Both the position numbers and the translations under genes were made by a program. Shown here piece by piece: positions 47,519-59,171 of a DNA stretch of 64,000 bases; position 1 is the stretch's first letter, and the number at the start of each line of letters is the position of its first letter. The notes below the pieces were generated by a model, which saw nothing but the letters and a program-made list of their open reading frames with translations, was not told where the DNA came from and did no database searches. The stretch is from Forficula auricularia (taxonomy: Eukaryota > Arthropoda > Insecta > Dermaptera > Forficulidae), in NCBI GenBank assembly GCA_024734495.1, contig JALMQS010000099.1, forward strand, positions 73,097,764 through 73,161,763. The letters are read 5' to 3'.

Positions 47519-47549
47519 GTGATGAAGGTTTTTCGCAACCGAAATGTTC
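47519..47549 (+). ncRNA. Hammerhead-like motif, first core base changed
   Basis: GTGATGA, A, GGTT-TTTCGC-AACC, GAAATGTTC. Confidence 0.3.
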
Positions 47550-47560
47550 AGAAAGAATGA

Positions 47561-48332
47561 TGAATATTGAATGAATGAAAATATTCTATATAAAATTCAT
47601 TAAAAAGTTTTTTAATACCAAAAATGTATTTATTTGCATCTAGGATGCCGATAAACAAAAATGCCCACCATTTCCTTTCTCGATAATTTTAACCTCTATC
47701 TCATCAAATATCTGCTATTTATATTTACTAAAAATTATATAATAGATTAATATATCTATAGAAAATGAAAATATGTTAAATATTAATCACATATCATTTT
47801 ATTGTTTAAAGCAATAATGTTTCAAATTATTTTAGCAGAATTAATTGAACATAAGAATTCAAATGTCAGTTTGACAAAATGGCTGCCATTTATTTACTTC
47901 ATCCCTCACAACGGGGGATCCTTATTTGCATCAAGTTAAGTGCATTTCAACGTAATTTATGACATCATAAGACCCTATATATGGGTATTCAAACACAGAG
48001 ACCTTGAATATTGTACAAAACAAAAACATCTAAGGTAATAGAGAAATTTCAAGCTCGAGAAACCTTATATATCTACCATATTCAAACAATAAGACACATA
48101 TACATGTGATTTCTAAATGATTGCCAAAGATTTTAAGGTGTGAATCCTTGGTCATTTCTAAGACATTATATGTTTAATATTAAAATGCCTCATTTCCATA
48201 TTAGGACAGTTAAATATTATTACCTAAAAGAAAATGATATTTTTTTAATATAAAAAACAAATACAATAAAAATTTTTATTTTTTAATTAATTTTGATATT
48301 AGGACTACAAATAGTTGTTTAGGCCAGAGGTC
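47561..48332. other. AT-rich intronic sequence
   Basis: No feature recognised. Confidence 0.4.
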
Positions 48333-49493
48333 GGCAACCTAATTTGGGACAGTAGGCCACTTTCAAAATGAATATTTTTAGTGCGCCGCACATTTTTCAA
48401 TATTTATGTATTGGTTTTAAATTTGTTAATTATTTATTTATTATATTATGATAATTACAATTTTCTACTAGATTGTTTTTTTTTTTTTTACAAATATAAT
48501 CAAATACTGATTTTATATAAGTAACTAGATGACGACCGGGCCTTCGGGGAGCGTCTCGTTCAATTCAAATTTAAAAAAAGCTAGCCTGCTGCCACTTCTC
48601 GGATGAAATATGAACTAAATAATCCCCACATACAAACATAGGTACATTTGGATTTATAATATATGTAAGATGTAAAATTACATTAACAGAGTGGGCGTGG
48701 CTTAATCTCCCCCCCCCCCCCCCGAGCTGTTCTCCTCAGAGACTCGGTTGTCTCCGCAGACATTCGGCCGGCCACTGGAGGGGACCCTAGTCTATATAAG
48801 TCGTCTTTCTGGTTGGGGTGGTTGGTCGGGGTTTGGGATGTGATGAGTGCATATCTATATAAGATGAGTGGGTTAGTATTTTAGTATATTATATGACTAT
48901 TTTATAAATAAATTTATATATATATAGGACACTATCTGACGACCGAGCCTTCAGCCCGGTGTTACCCAGCCCCTGGAAGCGTCTCGTTCAATTCAAATTT
49001 TAAAAACTCGTCTGCTGCCACCTCTCGGATGAAATATGAACTAAATAATCCGTACACACAAACAAATTGAGTACATTGGGATTTATAATATATGTAGGAT
49101 GTAGAATATATAGGATACCAGCTGCGAAGCCCGCCTTAGGCGGTCATTTTAATGCCCAGCGAGTTACGGCCCCTGGACTCCGTAGTGGGTTTTAAAATTA
49201 TAATTTAAATTTCTTAATTTTTATAAATTTTATTTGTTATGAACTATTAGTGGGTTTTAAAATTAAAAAAAAATCAGGTCGGCTTCGCGCAAGCCGATTA
49301 TAATAATAATATCTATTAATATTCATATATTATATAGATTAGTGATTTATTATAAATAACATTATATTTACACATATTTAATTTTTTTATATATTTTAAC
49401 AATATTAAAAAAAGGAAAATTTTAATAAAAAATTTACAAGTAGCTTCCAGGCCGTACAAAACCATTAGCGGGCCGCCGATTGCCAACCCTTAG
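48333..49493. mobile_element. hAT-like element with nested repeats
   Basis: Left CAGAGGTCGGCAACCT and right AATCGGCGGCCC/GGTTGGCAATC-type end are imperfect inverted repeats; flanks GTTTAGGC and GTTAAAGC match at 6 of 8 positions. Inside, two direct copies of a ~150-bp segment (48527-48670, 48937-49115) and an RG copy (49117-49310). Confidence 0.55.
49117..49310. repeat. Interspersed repeat family RG (copy 2)
   Basis: AGCTGCGAAGCCCGCCTTAG, GGACTCCGTAGTGGGTTTTA and GAACTATTAGTGGGTTTTAA in the same order as 32698-32975. Confidence 0.6.
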
Positions 49494-51227
49494 TTAAAGC
49501 GATTTTATTTATTTTTTTTATTTATTTTCGTTTTATGAAATTTAAATTATTCAATAACAAGAAATTTTCTTTTTCTTTTTCAGATCGAAATATGTTTTCT
49601 TATTTTGAAAAAAAAAATAATAATACATATTTTCTTTTTCGATAATTTTCAAAATTTAGTAGTAATGAAAAAGGTGTAAGTAGATATAAATTTTTATCAA
49701 TTTTTTTTTAAATCAATGCTCTTTTTCAAGGTGTCAAATGACAAAAGCGTGTAAAAAAGGGCGGGGGTGGCGGAGGAGGAAGAATAAAAGGCCGGAGTGT
49801 TTGACCCATAAAGCAATTAAATGAAACGTTAGGTTGTCTAAGCAAAGGAAGCAAGCAACCACCTTCTTAGGGATATAAATCTCGGACAAGGGTTGACAGA
49901 ATGAAAGAACGAAAAAAAAAACAACGAAGCCCTTAAGCCAGGGCAGGTAGCTTACTGACAACCGAGGCTTAGGTAGAAACTGGACAAGAAATAGAGAAAA
50001 AGAATAATAAAAAAAGAGAGAGGGTAAACGAACCTTTGAAATAAATAAAAAATAAGAAAAATCTGTGCCCTGAGAAGATTTAATTTGGACCAGATGGACG
50101 GACGGTGTTCCGAAAAACAGACAGGTAAGGTTAACGAATACGAAGAATAAACCAAGTTTGAAGGATTACGTGGACAAGAAAAGAATTTGAAGAAAGAAAT
50201 CGAGCGAAAATAGAAATTTTGTCAATTGGATGAAAAAGAATCCGGGACGGATATGGAATAATAGAAAAACAACAACAGCTGGTGGATGTTTGGTCGATCA
50301 CATGAATTGCACTTGCCCTCACTTTAATTGAAAAAACAAAAACAACACGAATGTTTAATAGAACCTATAGGCAGCATGTAATTTTAAGGAAAATATAAAA
50401 ACTCCACGTAGCTACAATCCAACGTCATTTTGCGTATATCTGGCGGGCTATATGCAAAATGACGTTGGATTGTAGCTAAGTGGATTACATCTTTCTCTCT
50501 TGGTCCAGACTTAATATCTGCAGACTCCAATAGCGTAATCCGCAGTAGTCTCGCGAGATAAAAATATCTTTTTCAAATCAGCGCGGTCAAAATAATTCTT
50601 GTTGACGTATCAATTATTCTTTGAAATATTAATGAGAAAATTAAAATTTAATATCAATAAGATGGCCACATCATATTTTTTAAACATATCCAAGTAATCG
50701 ATTGACTGGTAGATATTTCTATCTTTGTTGATTCGCTGACCCCAGTAGTAGTAGCGTCTTCAATCAAGTCTTTGTCATTCATCAATGAATGAAAGAATAT
50801 TTCAGATTCATGAAATACACCATCCTCAGACTATCTATTTGACCTTTTTTTTCATATTTATCTCTCTTCCCCTCAAATCGGCCTATGTAAATATAGTCAC
50901 ATTTTTTTTTAATTAATGCATGACTTGTCAAAATCATTTAGCCGCCGCCTGTTATATGGTATATTCCACAAAGAGTGCTCCTGTTCAGGCCTGAAACACT
51001 AATTTCCGGGCGCCAGCCAGTCAGTGCTGGCTGGGGGGGGGGGTTCCCCTGCCCATCTGTTTACCCTACACAGCCCCCTACACTGTACATACGAGGGGAA
51101 AGAAACCTTAAAAAATTGATTTTTTTTCTTTTTAAACATAACCCTTTTATTAAAGGGAGAGAGAAATAAACATCATGAAACATCAAACAGACATATACGC
51201 TCTTGTATTAGATACTTTTTAAAATAT
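49494..51227. other. Single-copy intronic sequence
   Basis: Less AT-rich than average from 49730 to 51100, with no repeat match apart from the hairpin listed separately. Short minus frames 49734-50322 are probably chance. Confidence 0.4.
50403..50482. repeat. Hairpin of ~33-bp arms
   Basis: TACAATCCAACGTCATTTTG and its complement flank TATATCTGGCGGGCTATA. One mismatch near CCACGTAGC/GCTAAGTGG. Confidence 0.8.
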
Positions 51228-52815
51228 TAAATCTAACTAAAAAGTTAGTCGTCAGCAAGGGAGCGACAAATTTCATTTATTTTAGACGAATTAATAGCAT
51301 TAAATTAATCTTGAATATGGCTAAAACATAATTAAAAAAGTTATAAGTACTTTACTAGAGGTTACAAGGTTTAATTATTATTATATTATTTTCTATAAGA
51401 TATTCAATATTATTTTATTGCTATTTTTGAGAAATTTTTAATTTTAATTTAATAATTTTTAATAATTATTACCTATATTAGGATCACAAAAAGCCCTTCA
51501 TCATGTAGAGAATGTATTTTAGGTTATAATGGATTTTTAATGTGCTAACTATAAACTGTTTTTTTTTTAAATATGTTATATATTCTTTGATCAACCCTTC
51601 TATTGTTAATATACAAATAACATTTATTCTAAGCCTACTTGATCTTATATCAACATAAATATAATTATTTAAAATATCTATAGAAAATTAAAATGTAGTA
51701 TTTTTGAATTGCGACAAAAAAAAACTGTCGAGATTCTTGATCCAACTAAAATGTTGGTCATCAGCAAGGGAGCAACAAATTTCATTTATTTTAGACGAAT
51801 TAATAGCATTAAATTAATCTTGAATATGGCTAAAACATAAATTAAAAAAGATATATAACCTAACCTACTTAACTAGAGGTTATAAGGTTTAATTATTATT
51901 ATTTGCTATAGGTATTCAAGACTATTTTATTGCTATTTTTAAGAAATTTTTAATTTTAATTTAATCATTGTTAATGATTATTATTACCTATTAGTTGCAT
52001 AGGGACCCTTAGGATCACGAAAAGTCCCTCATCATGTAGAGAATATGGATTTTAGGTTATAATGGATTTTTAATGTGTTAACTATAATCTGTTTCTTTGA
52101 AATGTGTGTTATATATTCTTTGATTAACACTTCTATTGTTAATATAAATAAATAAGATTCATTCTAAGGTTACTTGATCTTATATCAACATAAATATAAT
52201 TATTTAATTATTTAAAATATAGAAAATTAAAATGTAGTATTTTTTGAATTGCTAAAAAGAAAACTGTCGAGATTCTTGATCCAACTAAAAAGTTGGTCAT
52301 CGCAGCAAGGGAGCGACAAATTTCATTTACAGAATTTATTTTAGACGAATTAATAGCATTAAATTAATCTTGAATATGGCTAAAAAATAATAAAAACGTT
52401 ATAAATAACTAAAAATTATAAGGTTTATTTATTATATTCAAGATTGTTTTATTGCTATTTTTGAGAAATTTTTAATTTTAATTTAATCATTGTTAATAAT
52501 TATTATTACCTATTAGTTGCGTATGGGCCCTTAGGATCACGAAAAGCCCCTCATCATGTAGAGAATGGATTTTAGGTTATAATGGATTTTTAATATGCTA
52601 ACTATAGTTAAAAATTGTTTCTTTTTGAAACGTGTGTTATATATTCTTTGATCAACCCTTCTATTGTTAATATAAATAAATAAGATTCAAACTAAGGATA
52701 CTTGATCTTATATATCAACATAAATATAATTATTTAATTATTTAAAATATAGTATTTTTGAATTGCGAAAAAGAAAACTGTCGAGAATCTTGATAAGTTA
52801 ACGGCTAAAGAAAAG
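51228..52815. repeat. Satellite-like array, three ~510-540-bp units
   Basis: Each unit has AGCAAGGGAGC.ACAAATTTC, TAGCATTAAATTAATCTTGA, CATCATGTAGAGAATG, TTTGATCAACCCTTCTATTG and GAAAACTGTCGAGA. Units start near 51228, 51738 and 52276. The second boundary is precise; the units differ by small indels. Confidence 0.88.
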
Positions 52816-53007
52816 CAAGGGGGAATTTTTTCGTAATTTTCACAAAAATCGATCTATGTTTATGGTAAGTAGGTATATTTTTTTTCAGAATTTATAAATT
52901 TCTTAAAAATATGATTTTCTCAATAAAAAGATACCTAATTATTTTAATATTTTCAGAATTTATAAATTTGATTAAAATAGTAGAGTTGTGAGAAGAGTGT
53001 TATTAGC

Positions 53008-53085
53008 TCTAAAGTTCTTTGAAAAAAATATAGAAACCCAAATGTCCTTGGTTCGAATCCCGGCTAATGCATTTGTTTTTTTATT
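53008..53085 (+). repeat. tRNA-like sequence (SINE head or pseudo-tRNA)
   Basis: Contains the B box GGTTCGAATCCCG and ends ...GCTAAT, complementary to ATTAGC at 53010. D-arm and anticodon arm are not convincing. Confidence 0.3.
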
Positions 53086-53145
53086 ATTATTAATACAAGT
53101 AATTAAAAAATATCTTAAAAAAATAAATAAATAGGTAAATTTTAT

Positions 53146-53815
53146 TTATTTATTTATTTATTTATTGTATATATAGAATTATAGAAAATTCAATACAAGA
53201 ATTAAGTACAAATAAGTAGAACTGTGAACAAATATAACAATAAACTATCCCCCCCCCATCCCCTCATTCGTTTATAATAAATGAACGGAGACGCAGAGCA
53301 CCATCAATAAAATTATATAAGCTTCTCAACCTTTGTAAGCTCAAAGGCCTCAAAATATCCCAAAAATCTTCAGCATTCTCAATAGAATCCCTTAAATAGA
53401 CTTCCCTCAACGCATTGTATATCGGGCATACATTTAAAATATGAAATAAATTTTCATTTTCATATTTGTTACAAATCGAGCAGACCATCTCCGGGTTTAT
53501 TTTATGTCCAGAGCCATTCAACCAAAAATACAATACTTTTATATTGCCCACCCTACTAGCCTGGTGAAGGACTCTCATCATCCGAATGGGAGCCCTCATT
53601 GCCAGAATTCCTCCCTGGCCATAGTCGATCAATCGATAAAGAGGGGCAAAGGAGGAATTAACCATTCTCCTGTGGTCCTCCCCGAAATAATAAGATTCTA
53701 GTTCCAATGTCAGGGTTTTTATGTTACTCCTAATTTCTTCTGGGTCCTGCCTAAACCAAATTTCTGATTTATTTAAAACATCGAAAAACTTTTTGATCTG
53801 ACAGACCCAGTTCAA
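53146..53815 (-). pseudogene. Non-LTR retrotransposon 3' end (C-terminal zinc-knuckle region)
   Basis: A 183-codon minus frame (53815-53264) contains an RAPIRMMRVL segment and CSICNKYENENLFHILNVCP, a Cx2C...HxxxxC knuckle found at the C-terminus of many insect LINE polyproteins. The frame ends at TAA, followed by a short 3' UTR and a (TAAA)n tail at 53168-53146. The reverse transcriptase part is missing (5' truncation). Clade (R1, I or Jockey group) not decided. The first residue may not be a true ATG because the frame is truncated. Confidence 0.7.
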
Positions 53816-55382
53816 ATCGATAGAATGACTCTGATTATTTTATTTTTTATTTTATTTTTTATTTTATTTAGATAATTTTACGGACTAGTAGTCCACTTAC
53901 AAAAATGTCAAATACGTGTATAATGAGTGTTATATCAAGAAAAATAAAAAAATAAATTTTTTTTTTTTTACAAAGTATTACAAAATAAAACATCGAAATC
54001 ATATATAAACAATGCAATAAAAAATACAATAATCTATACTCGAACAATAAATATAATTAACAATAAAAGAACTATCATATGAAAATCATACAGAAAACAA
54101 TAATGAAAGAAAAGCAAAAGATAAAAGAGAAACATACATAAATAGGTACATAATTTAGTATTACAATGTTTACGGTGCTGGTGGGGATGTTCACATAAAT
54201 TCATTCAAAACAAAAACAAAAACAAAAAATCTCGTAAAAATTAAGTAAAGACAAAATTCAACAAAGATATGCCATTCAATAGTTTAATAATAATAAACCA
54301 AAAATAAAGCATTCCCATATTACTAAGGGTAAGCATTCTTTGATAACATATTTTAGGCAATCTATATTCAGGCATTACAAGAATTTTATATAGCCATACC
54401 TCTACTTATTTATTTATTTGTTAAAGTTGGTATCGGGAAATAACTATGAGAGAATTATAAAAATGACAAATATGCAAGGAGGATAAATATTTAGAGCCCT
54501 GAAGAAGTCAACAAAGTTGATGAAACGTTGACAATAAAATAAAAATTATTTGCATAAAAATATAGTCTTTATTTCCCGATACTAACTTTAATCATTTAAT
54601 CGATATAACTAATCATAATAATTTATTTATTTATTTTTAATTATTTATATTTGAATATTTTGAATGAAAGAATACTTTCGATTTCACAGTCCAATAGATC
54701 CGAATTTTTCAACAATTAAGTAAATATGTATTTATAAAAAATAATTAGCTTAATTAAAAGGGAGAAAAATTAATATATAAGATATATCTGATCCGCCATT
54801 TTGTTTCTTTTTCCTAGTTTCTGATTCCATTTCCACACACGCCTATTTTTATGGCCTGGTCTCTTGGCTCTGCCCTTGTCATATATTTTATTGGCCTATT
54901 CTTCAAGGGAAAGATAAGAATTGTAGAAAAAAAATAAACGGAAAAGACCGAATATTTCCGAAACGAAAAGCAACAGTCAATCAGAGAAAAGGGGATTGAA
55001 CGCCGGGCGTAACGCCCTTTTTAGGGTCACAATTAAAAAATAAAATTATTTTCATGAAGAATAATAATTAATTTCAGTTTCATTTTAATTTCTGGTGAGG
55101 TGAAATTAATTATCATGTGAGTGTTTTGCCATAGGAAAATATTAAAATTGAAAAGCGGCCAAGTGCATGTTCCGTAGTATTTTTCTTGTTTATCTCTGTC
55201 ATCTAAACTAATTATTATTTTAGAAACCAAAATAATGTTCTAATTAAAATAGTCACAAAATAGGATACTTCATGAAATTTTATCCATTTTTAAAACCAAA
55301 AATTGCAAAGTGTTAGAGATTCAAATTTTTAAGCTCACATACCTCAAAATAAAAATTACATAATAACCTGTTTAATAGGATT
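53816..55382. other. AT-rich intronic sequence with one ribozyme-like motif
   Basis: An inverted pair AAGTTGGTATCGGGAAATA (54424) and its counterpart at 54572 surrounds the motif at 54499. Otherwise no feature. Confidence 0.4.
54499..54529 (+). ncRNA. Hammerhead-like ribozyme motif
   Basis: CTGAAGA, A, GTCAAC-AAA-GTTGAT (one G-T pair), GAAACGTT. Core intact; stem III is ACGT without loop. Confidence 0.5.
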
Positions 55383-55500
55383 TTAAAAGTAAAGATAAGA
55401 GTAAATAAATATTATATTTAATATTGATTTACTATGAGTTAAGGATACTAGGTCACTTATTTCACATTAAATGACCTAGTATCCTTAACTCATAGTAAAT
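55383..55500. repeat. Palindromic fragment related to 43062-43140
   Basis: TTTACTATGAGTTAAGGATA and its complement flank a centre near 55460. Confidence 0.65.
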
Positions 55501-55605
55501 CGTCAACAAAATATTTTTTTTTTAAAGGGAGAAGGTTTTTTCCCCCTTCCTGGCTTTTGGTCAGAACCATTTAGCCAATCACATTCTTTGTATTATTTTA
55601 TAATT

Positions 55606-55809
55606 TTAAATATTTACACTAGCCCTTAGTACAAATCTCTGAAGAGCCATCACAACTTTTTCACTGCACTCACACAAGGACAAAAGATAATCACTATTTA
55701 TTGGGAATTTTACACTTTCGTTGATTTCACAGTATAGCAATTGTGTCCACTTTTTGTTTAGCTCACATTCAAGCAGCACATGATTGAGCCCCTCACTGGT
55801 AAGTAACAA
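55606..55809 (-). pseudogene. Possible LINE C-terminal remnant
   Basis: The 67-codon frame has SEGLNHVLLECELNKKW, resembling the HxLLEC part of LINE C-termini, and a final MALQRFVLRA. Short and damaged; family uncertain. Confidence 0.3.
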
Positions 55810-55960
55810 AATATTTTGATTTCGAATATTGTTGTTTAATATTTAATGTGAAAATAGGTCAAAATGGCCTTTTTTGTCATTTTGACCGATAATATCTCAA
55901 AACTCTCGAAATTGCATGATAATCAGCGTATAAAACTCTGCTGGAATCCATTGTTAGGTT

Positions 55961-56115
55961 TAAGGGCCGGTTGTATGTCGCAAAGTAAATGCTTTTTACC
56001 ACTAACACAGGGTAGATGGTAAATGGAGGGACTGGGATGGCCAATCCCTCCATTTACCATCTACCCTGTGTTAGTGGTAAAAAGCATTTACTTTGCGACG
56101 TATAACCGGCCCTAA
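55961..56115. mobile_element. Hairpin MITE, PIF/Harbinger-like, TAA target duplication
   Basis: Element 55964-56112 is a near-perfect palindrome starting GGGCCGGTTGTATGTCGCAA and ending in its complement; TAA at 55961-55963 and 56113-56115. A short unpaired centre, ACTGGGATGG. Confidence 0.82.
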
Positions 56116-56610
56116 GAGGAAATAAACTGCAACGGATCGTTGCTAAACTTTATCAAAATTCATTTGAAATATTAATATGTTCTTGAGTAAAGTACTTTAA
56201 AATATAATTTTACTAAAAACTTTATTTAAGCTTTTTGTGGTCCCCAAGGTACTTAATTAGGATATTAAATTTCCTCAAAATTGGTTAAGTCATTTTCAAG
56301 ATATTTAGAAAAAACTAAAAAAGTACTGAAATAAAGTACTAATGTTTGTGGACCGATATGTACCAAAAACTAATCAGTGCTTCATTTTGTTAAACTAATG
56401 GTAGGTTTTCAATTTCATTTCAATCGGTGCAAAGGTGTGGAAAAAATCGTGGACGAAAAAAACGATAACACACACACATACATCCATCCGCACGCACTTC
56501 CAAAAAAATGGCACTTTTTGGCCTCTCGACGAGATTCCAGGTAATTTTTGGCAAAACCGTCACGTGCTAAAATTCAATCTCATTGAATACTTCAATTTGT
56601 GACCTTAATT
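56116..56610 (-). repeat. Interspersed repeat family RC (copy 3)
   Basis: Complement of 3480-3965, lacking the part before the GTGACCTTAATTGA block. Confidence 0.8.
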
Positions 56611-56675
56611 GAGAAATTAACACATATAAAATAAGGTGTAATTTATTGGAATCCTTTCTCCTTTCCTTTCAAACC

Positions 56676-56708
56676 GACGTTTCGGAGGATTCTTCCCTCC
56701 TTCTTCAG
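56676..56708 (-). ncRNA. Hammerhead-like ribozyme motif
   Basis: Minus strand CTGAAGA, A, GGAGG-GAAGAAT-CCTCC, GAAACGTC; ACGT stem III, GTC triplet. Confidence 0.6.
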
Positions 56709-56802
56709 GGTTTCATTCATTGACCCTTTGAAACCACTCTCCACAGTAGTGGAGAGAAGAAGGAAACATTTTATTTGTTTCATTCATTGACCCTTTGAAA
56801 CC

Positions 56803-56835
56803 CTGAAGAAGGAGGGAAGAATCCTCCGAAACGTC
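56803..56835 (+). ncRNA. Hammerhead-like ribozyme motif
   Basis: Exact counterpart on the right arm. Flanking GAAACC and GGTTTGAAA could extend pairing as stem I. Confidence 0.6.
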
Positions 56836-56898
56836 GGTTTGAAAGGAAAGGAGGAAGGATTCCAATAAATTACACCTTATTTTATATGTGTTAATTTT

Positions 56899-57594
56899 TT
56901 CTTTCCTCACTACCTCTGGGCTGCCTTCCATTACTTTCAATTAAAATTTCTACCAGTCCGTCTCTCTCCAGAGAAAATTTCGTTGCAAAAAAATATATGT
57001 TAATTTTTAGTGATTTAAGTAGGTACCTATATAGGTGAGATTTATATTAAAATGCTTATTATATAGGTTCATAGGACAAATAGAAATCAAAAAGATCCGC
57101 CAGCTACATCTTCTTAAGGGAGAATACATTTTTATTTCCCTAATAACTTTCTGGCAAATACATAGATGTCAGGAGGTGTGAATTCGCTATTAAATTACAT
57201 GTAATTATATTAATTCTAGATATCTATAACAGATGTCAGGCCAATCATTATTTTCGCCCATTAGGCTCTAAATTATATATCGAAATCTTTAAAAATATTA
57301 ATTTTAAAAAGAAGAGAAAACAAATTCTTGAAGAATGGTTCACGGGGGTGTTGTTTTGAAGCACGTTAAAACTTCCCCTGTTTGTTCAAGCGCTTTCAAA
57401 TTCTCCTCTACCTGTGGCCTAATTCCTGAGAGGGTTCGACCCAATGTTTTAGGGCATTATTATTATTATTATTATGTTGTCTATAGAGAAAATATTTTTC
57501 AAGTATTATGGATATTATAAGATAGGAAACACTCGGTGTGTGATTTTAACTAACTCGCACTTGGTGAGCTTAATTTCATTCAATATTTGGATTT
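56899..57594. other. Intronic sequence, nothing recognised
   Basis: (TTA)n at 57457-57474. No coding or repeat evidence. Confidence 0.4.
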
Positions 57595-59070
57595 TTTTGT
57601 GATTCCTATTTTAAGAATTAAGTTATTTCAATATTTGAACCAAAATCTTTTTAAAAAAAAGTTAATATTTTGTGTGATTGTTGCCTTTTCTCTGTTAGGG
57701 GTTGACGTATGATTGTTGCGTGATTGTTATTGTACTATTATGATTTTGTCAAATTGGTATGTGAGCAACCGATTATAATTTCTACACCCTATTTAGCTAT
57801 TTTGTGATTTTTATTTTAAAAATCAACTTTTTTTTAAATATTAAACCCAAAAGATTTTTTTTTAATATATGTGTGATTGTTGCTTGATTGTTACTATTAT
57901 TATCATTTTGTAAAATTGATATGTGAACATCGCAAGAACTTTATTATAATTCCTATCATTTATTTCACTATTTTGTGATTTTTATATTAAAAATCAACTT
58001 TTTAACCATTAAAATTCAAAACTTTTTTATAAATTTGATTTTAGGTATGTCTGATTGTTGCGTGCTTGTTACTATTATTGTCAATTTGTAAAATTGATAT
58101 GTGAGCATCAGAAGCACTTTATTATAATTCTTATCCCTTATTTTACTATTTTGTGGTTTTATATTAAAATCAACTTTTTTTAACCATTATAATCCAAAAA
58201 AAAATTAAAAGGTTGATTTTAACTGATTGTTGACATGATTTTTGAGTGATTGTTACCCTATTATTATGATTTTGAATAATTAATATGTGAGTATCACTGT
58301 GGCAGTGACAGATATAATTTTTACACCTTATTTCGAGATTTTATGATTTTTATTTTAAAAATATTGAAATCTATTTTTTTTTTTTAATGTTGTTATGTGT
58401 GTGCTTGTTGATATGATTGTTGAGTGATTGTTGCTATTATGATTTTGTCAAATTGGTACATGAGCACCACTCTCACTTTGACACTCATTTTTATACCTTA
58501 TTTAGCTATTTTGTGATTTTTATTATAAAAATTAAACTTTTTTTTAAGTCGATATTATGCGTGATTATTAGGTACTATTATTATGATTTCATAAAATTGA
58601 TATGTGAACAACACATCAAGCGCTTTATAATAATTTCTATCCCTAATTTCACTATTTTGTGGTTTTTATATTAAAAATACACTTTTTTAAAGCATTAAAA
58701 TTCAAAACTTTTATTTTATGTGTGATTGTTGACATGATTTTTGAGTGATTGTTACTCTATTATTATGATTTTGAATAATTAATATGTGAGTATCACTGTG
58801 GCAGTGACAGATATAATTTTTACACCTTATTTCGAGATTTTATGATTTTTATTTTAAAAAATAACCTTTTTTTAAAAAATATTAAATCGAAAACTTGTTT
58901 AAAAAGTTCATATTATTGAAATGATTGTTGCCTGATTGTTGCTATTATGATTTTGTCAAATTGGTAGAGTATGTGAGCACCACTCTCACTTTGACACTGA
59001 TTTTTATACCTTATTTAGTTATTTTGTGATTTTTATTTCAAAAATTAACTTTTTTATATAGATGAGATAT
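57595..59070. repeat. Minisatellite with higher-order structure beside the frizzled exon
   Basis: About nine units of mean ~179 bp, each with TTTTGTGATTTTTATTTTAA and GTGATTGTTG. Variant A (CAAATTGG, CTCTCACTTTGACAC), B (AAAATTGATATGTG) and C (GAATAATTAATATGTGAG, CTGTGGCAGTGACAGA) follow the order A-B-B-C-A-B-C-A. C and A copies about 510 bp apart are nearly identical, so the amplified unit is a trimer. Confidence 0.85.
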
Positions 59071-59171
59071 TTCGAGGGATTGTTACTATGTATGTTGTTT
59101 CACTTGTTGATTTGGAAGGTAGTTTAAGAACGGTATTTAAAGAAGAACAAGAAGAAGGAGTGTGTGTGCAA

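Larger units (their letters stand above)
46800..47560 (+). repeat. Penelope-like fragment with ribozyme-like motifs
   Basis: Pseudo-LTR sequence 47311-47480 includes a well-formed ribozyme-like motif and the ACTCTGCTACGCTCGGCAAA end shared with other fragments. Upstream open frame (47113-47310) shows no domain. Confidence 0.5.
56614..56898. repeat. Palindromic pseudo-LTR pair with two intact ribozyme-like motifs
   Basis: Arms 56614-56710 and 56797-56898 are complementary (TAAGGTGTAATTTATTGGAA faces its complement). A direct repeat CATTCATTGACCCTTTGAAA occurs at 56725 and 56781. The 75-codon minus frame across it is not a gene. Confidence 0.8.

Noticed and set aside
49734..50322. Three overlapping minus-strand open frames of 63-75 codons
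   Set aside because: No shared frame, no domain and no splice logic; chance frames in a less AT-rich stretch.
53264..53815. Host zinc-finger gene
   Set aside because: The Cx2C...HxxxxC knuckle, the following 3' UTR and the TAAA tail fit a LINE C-terminus.
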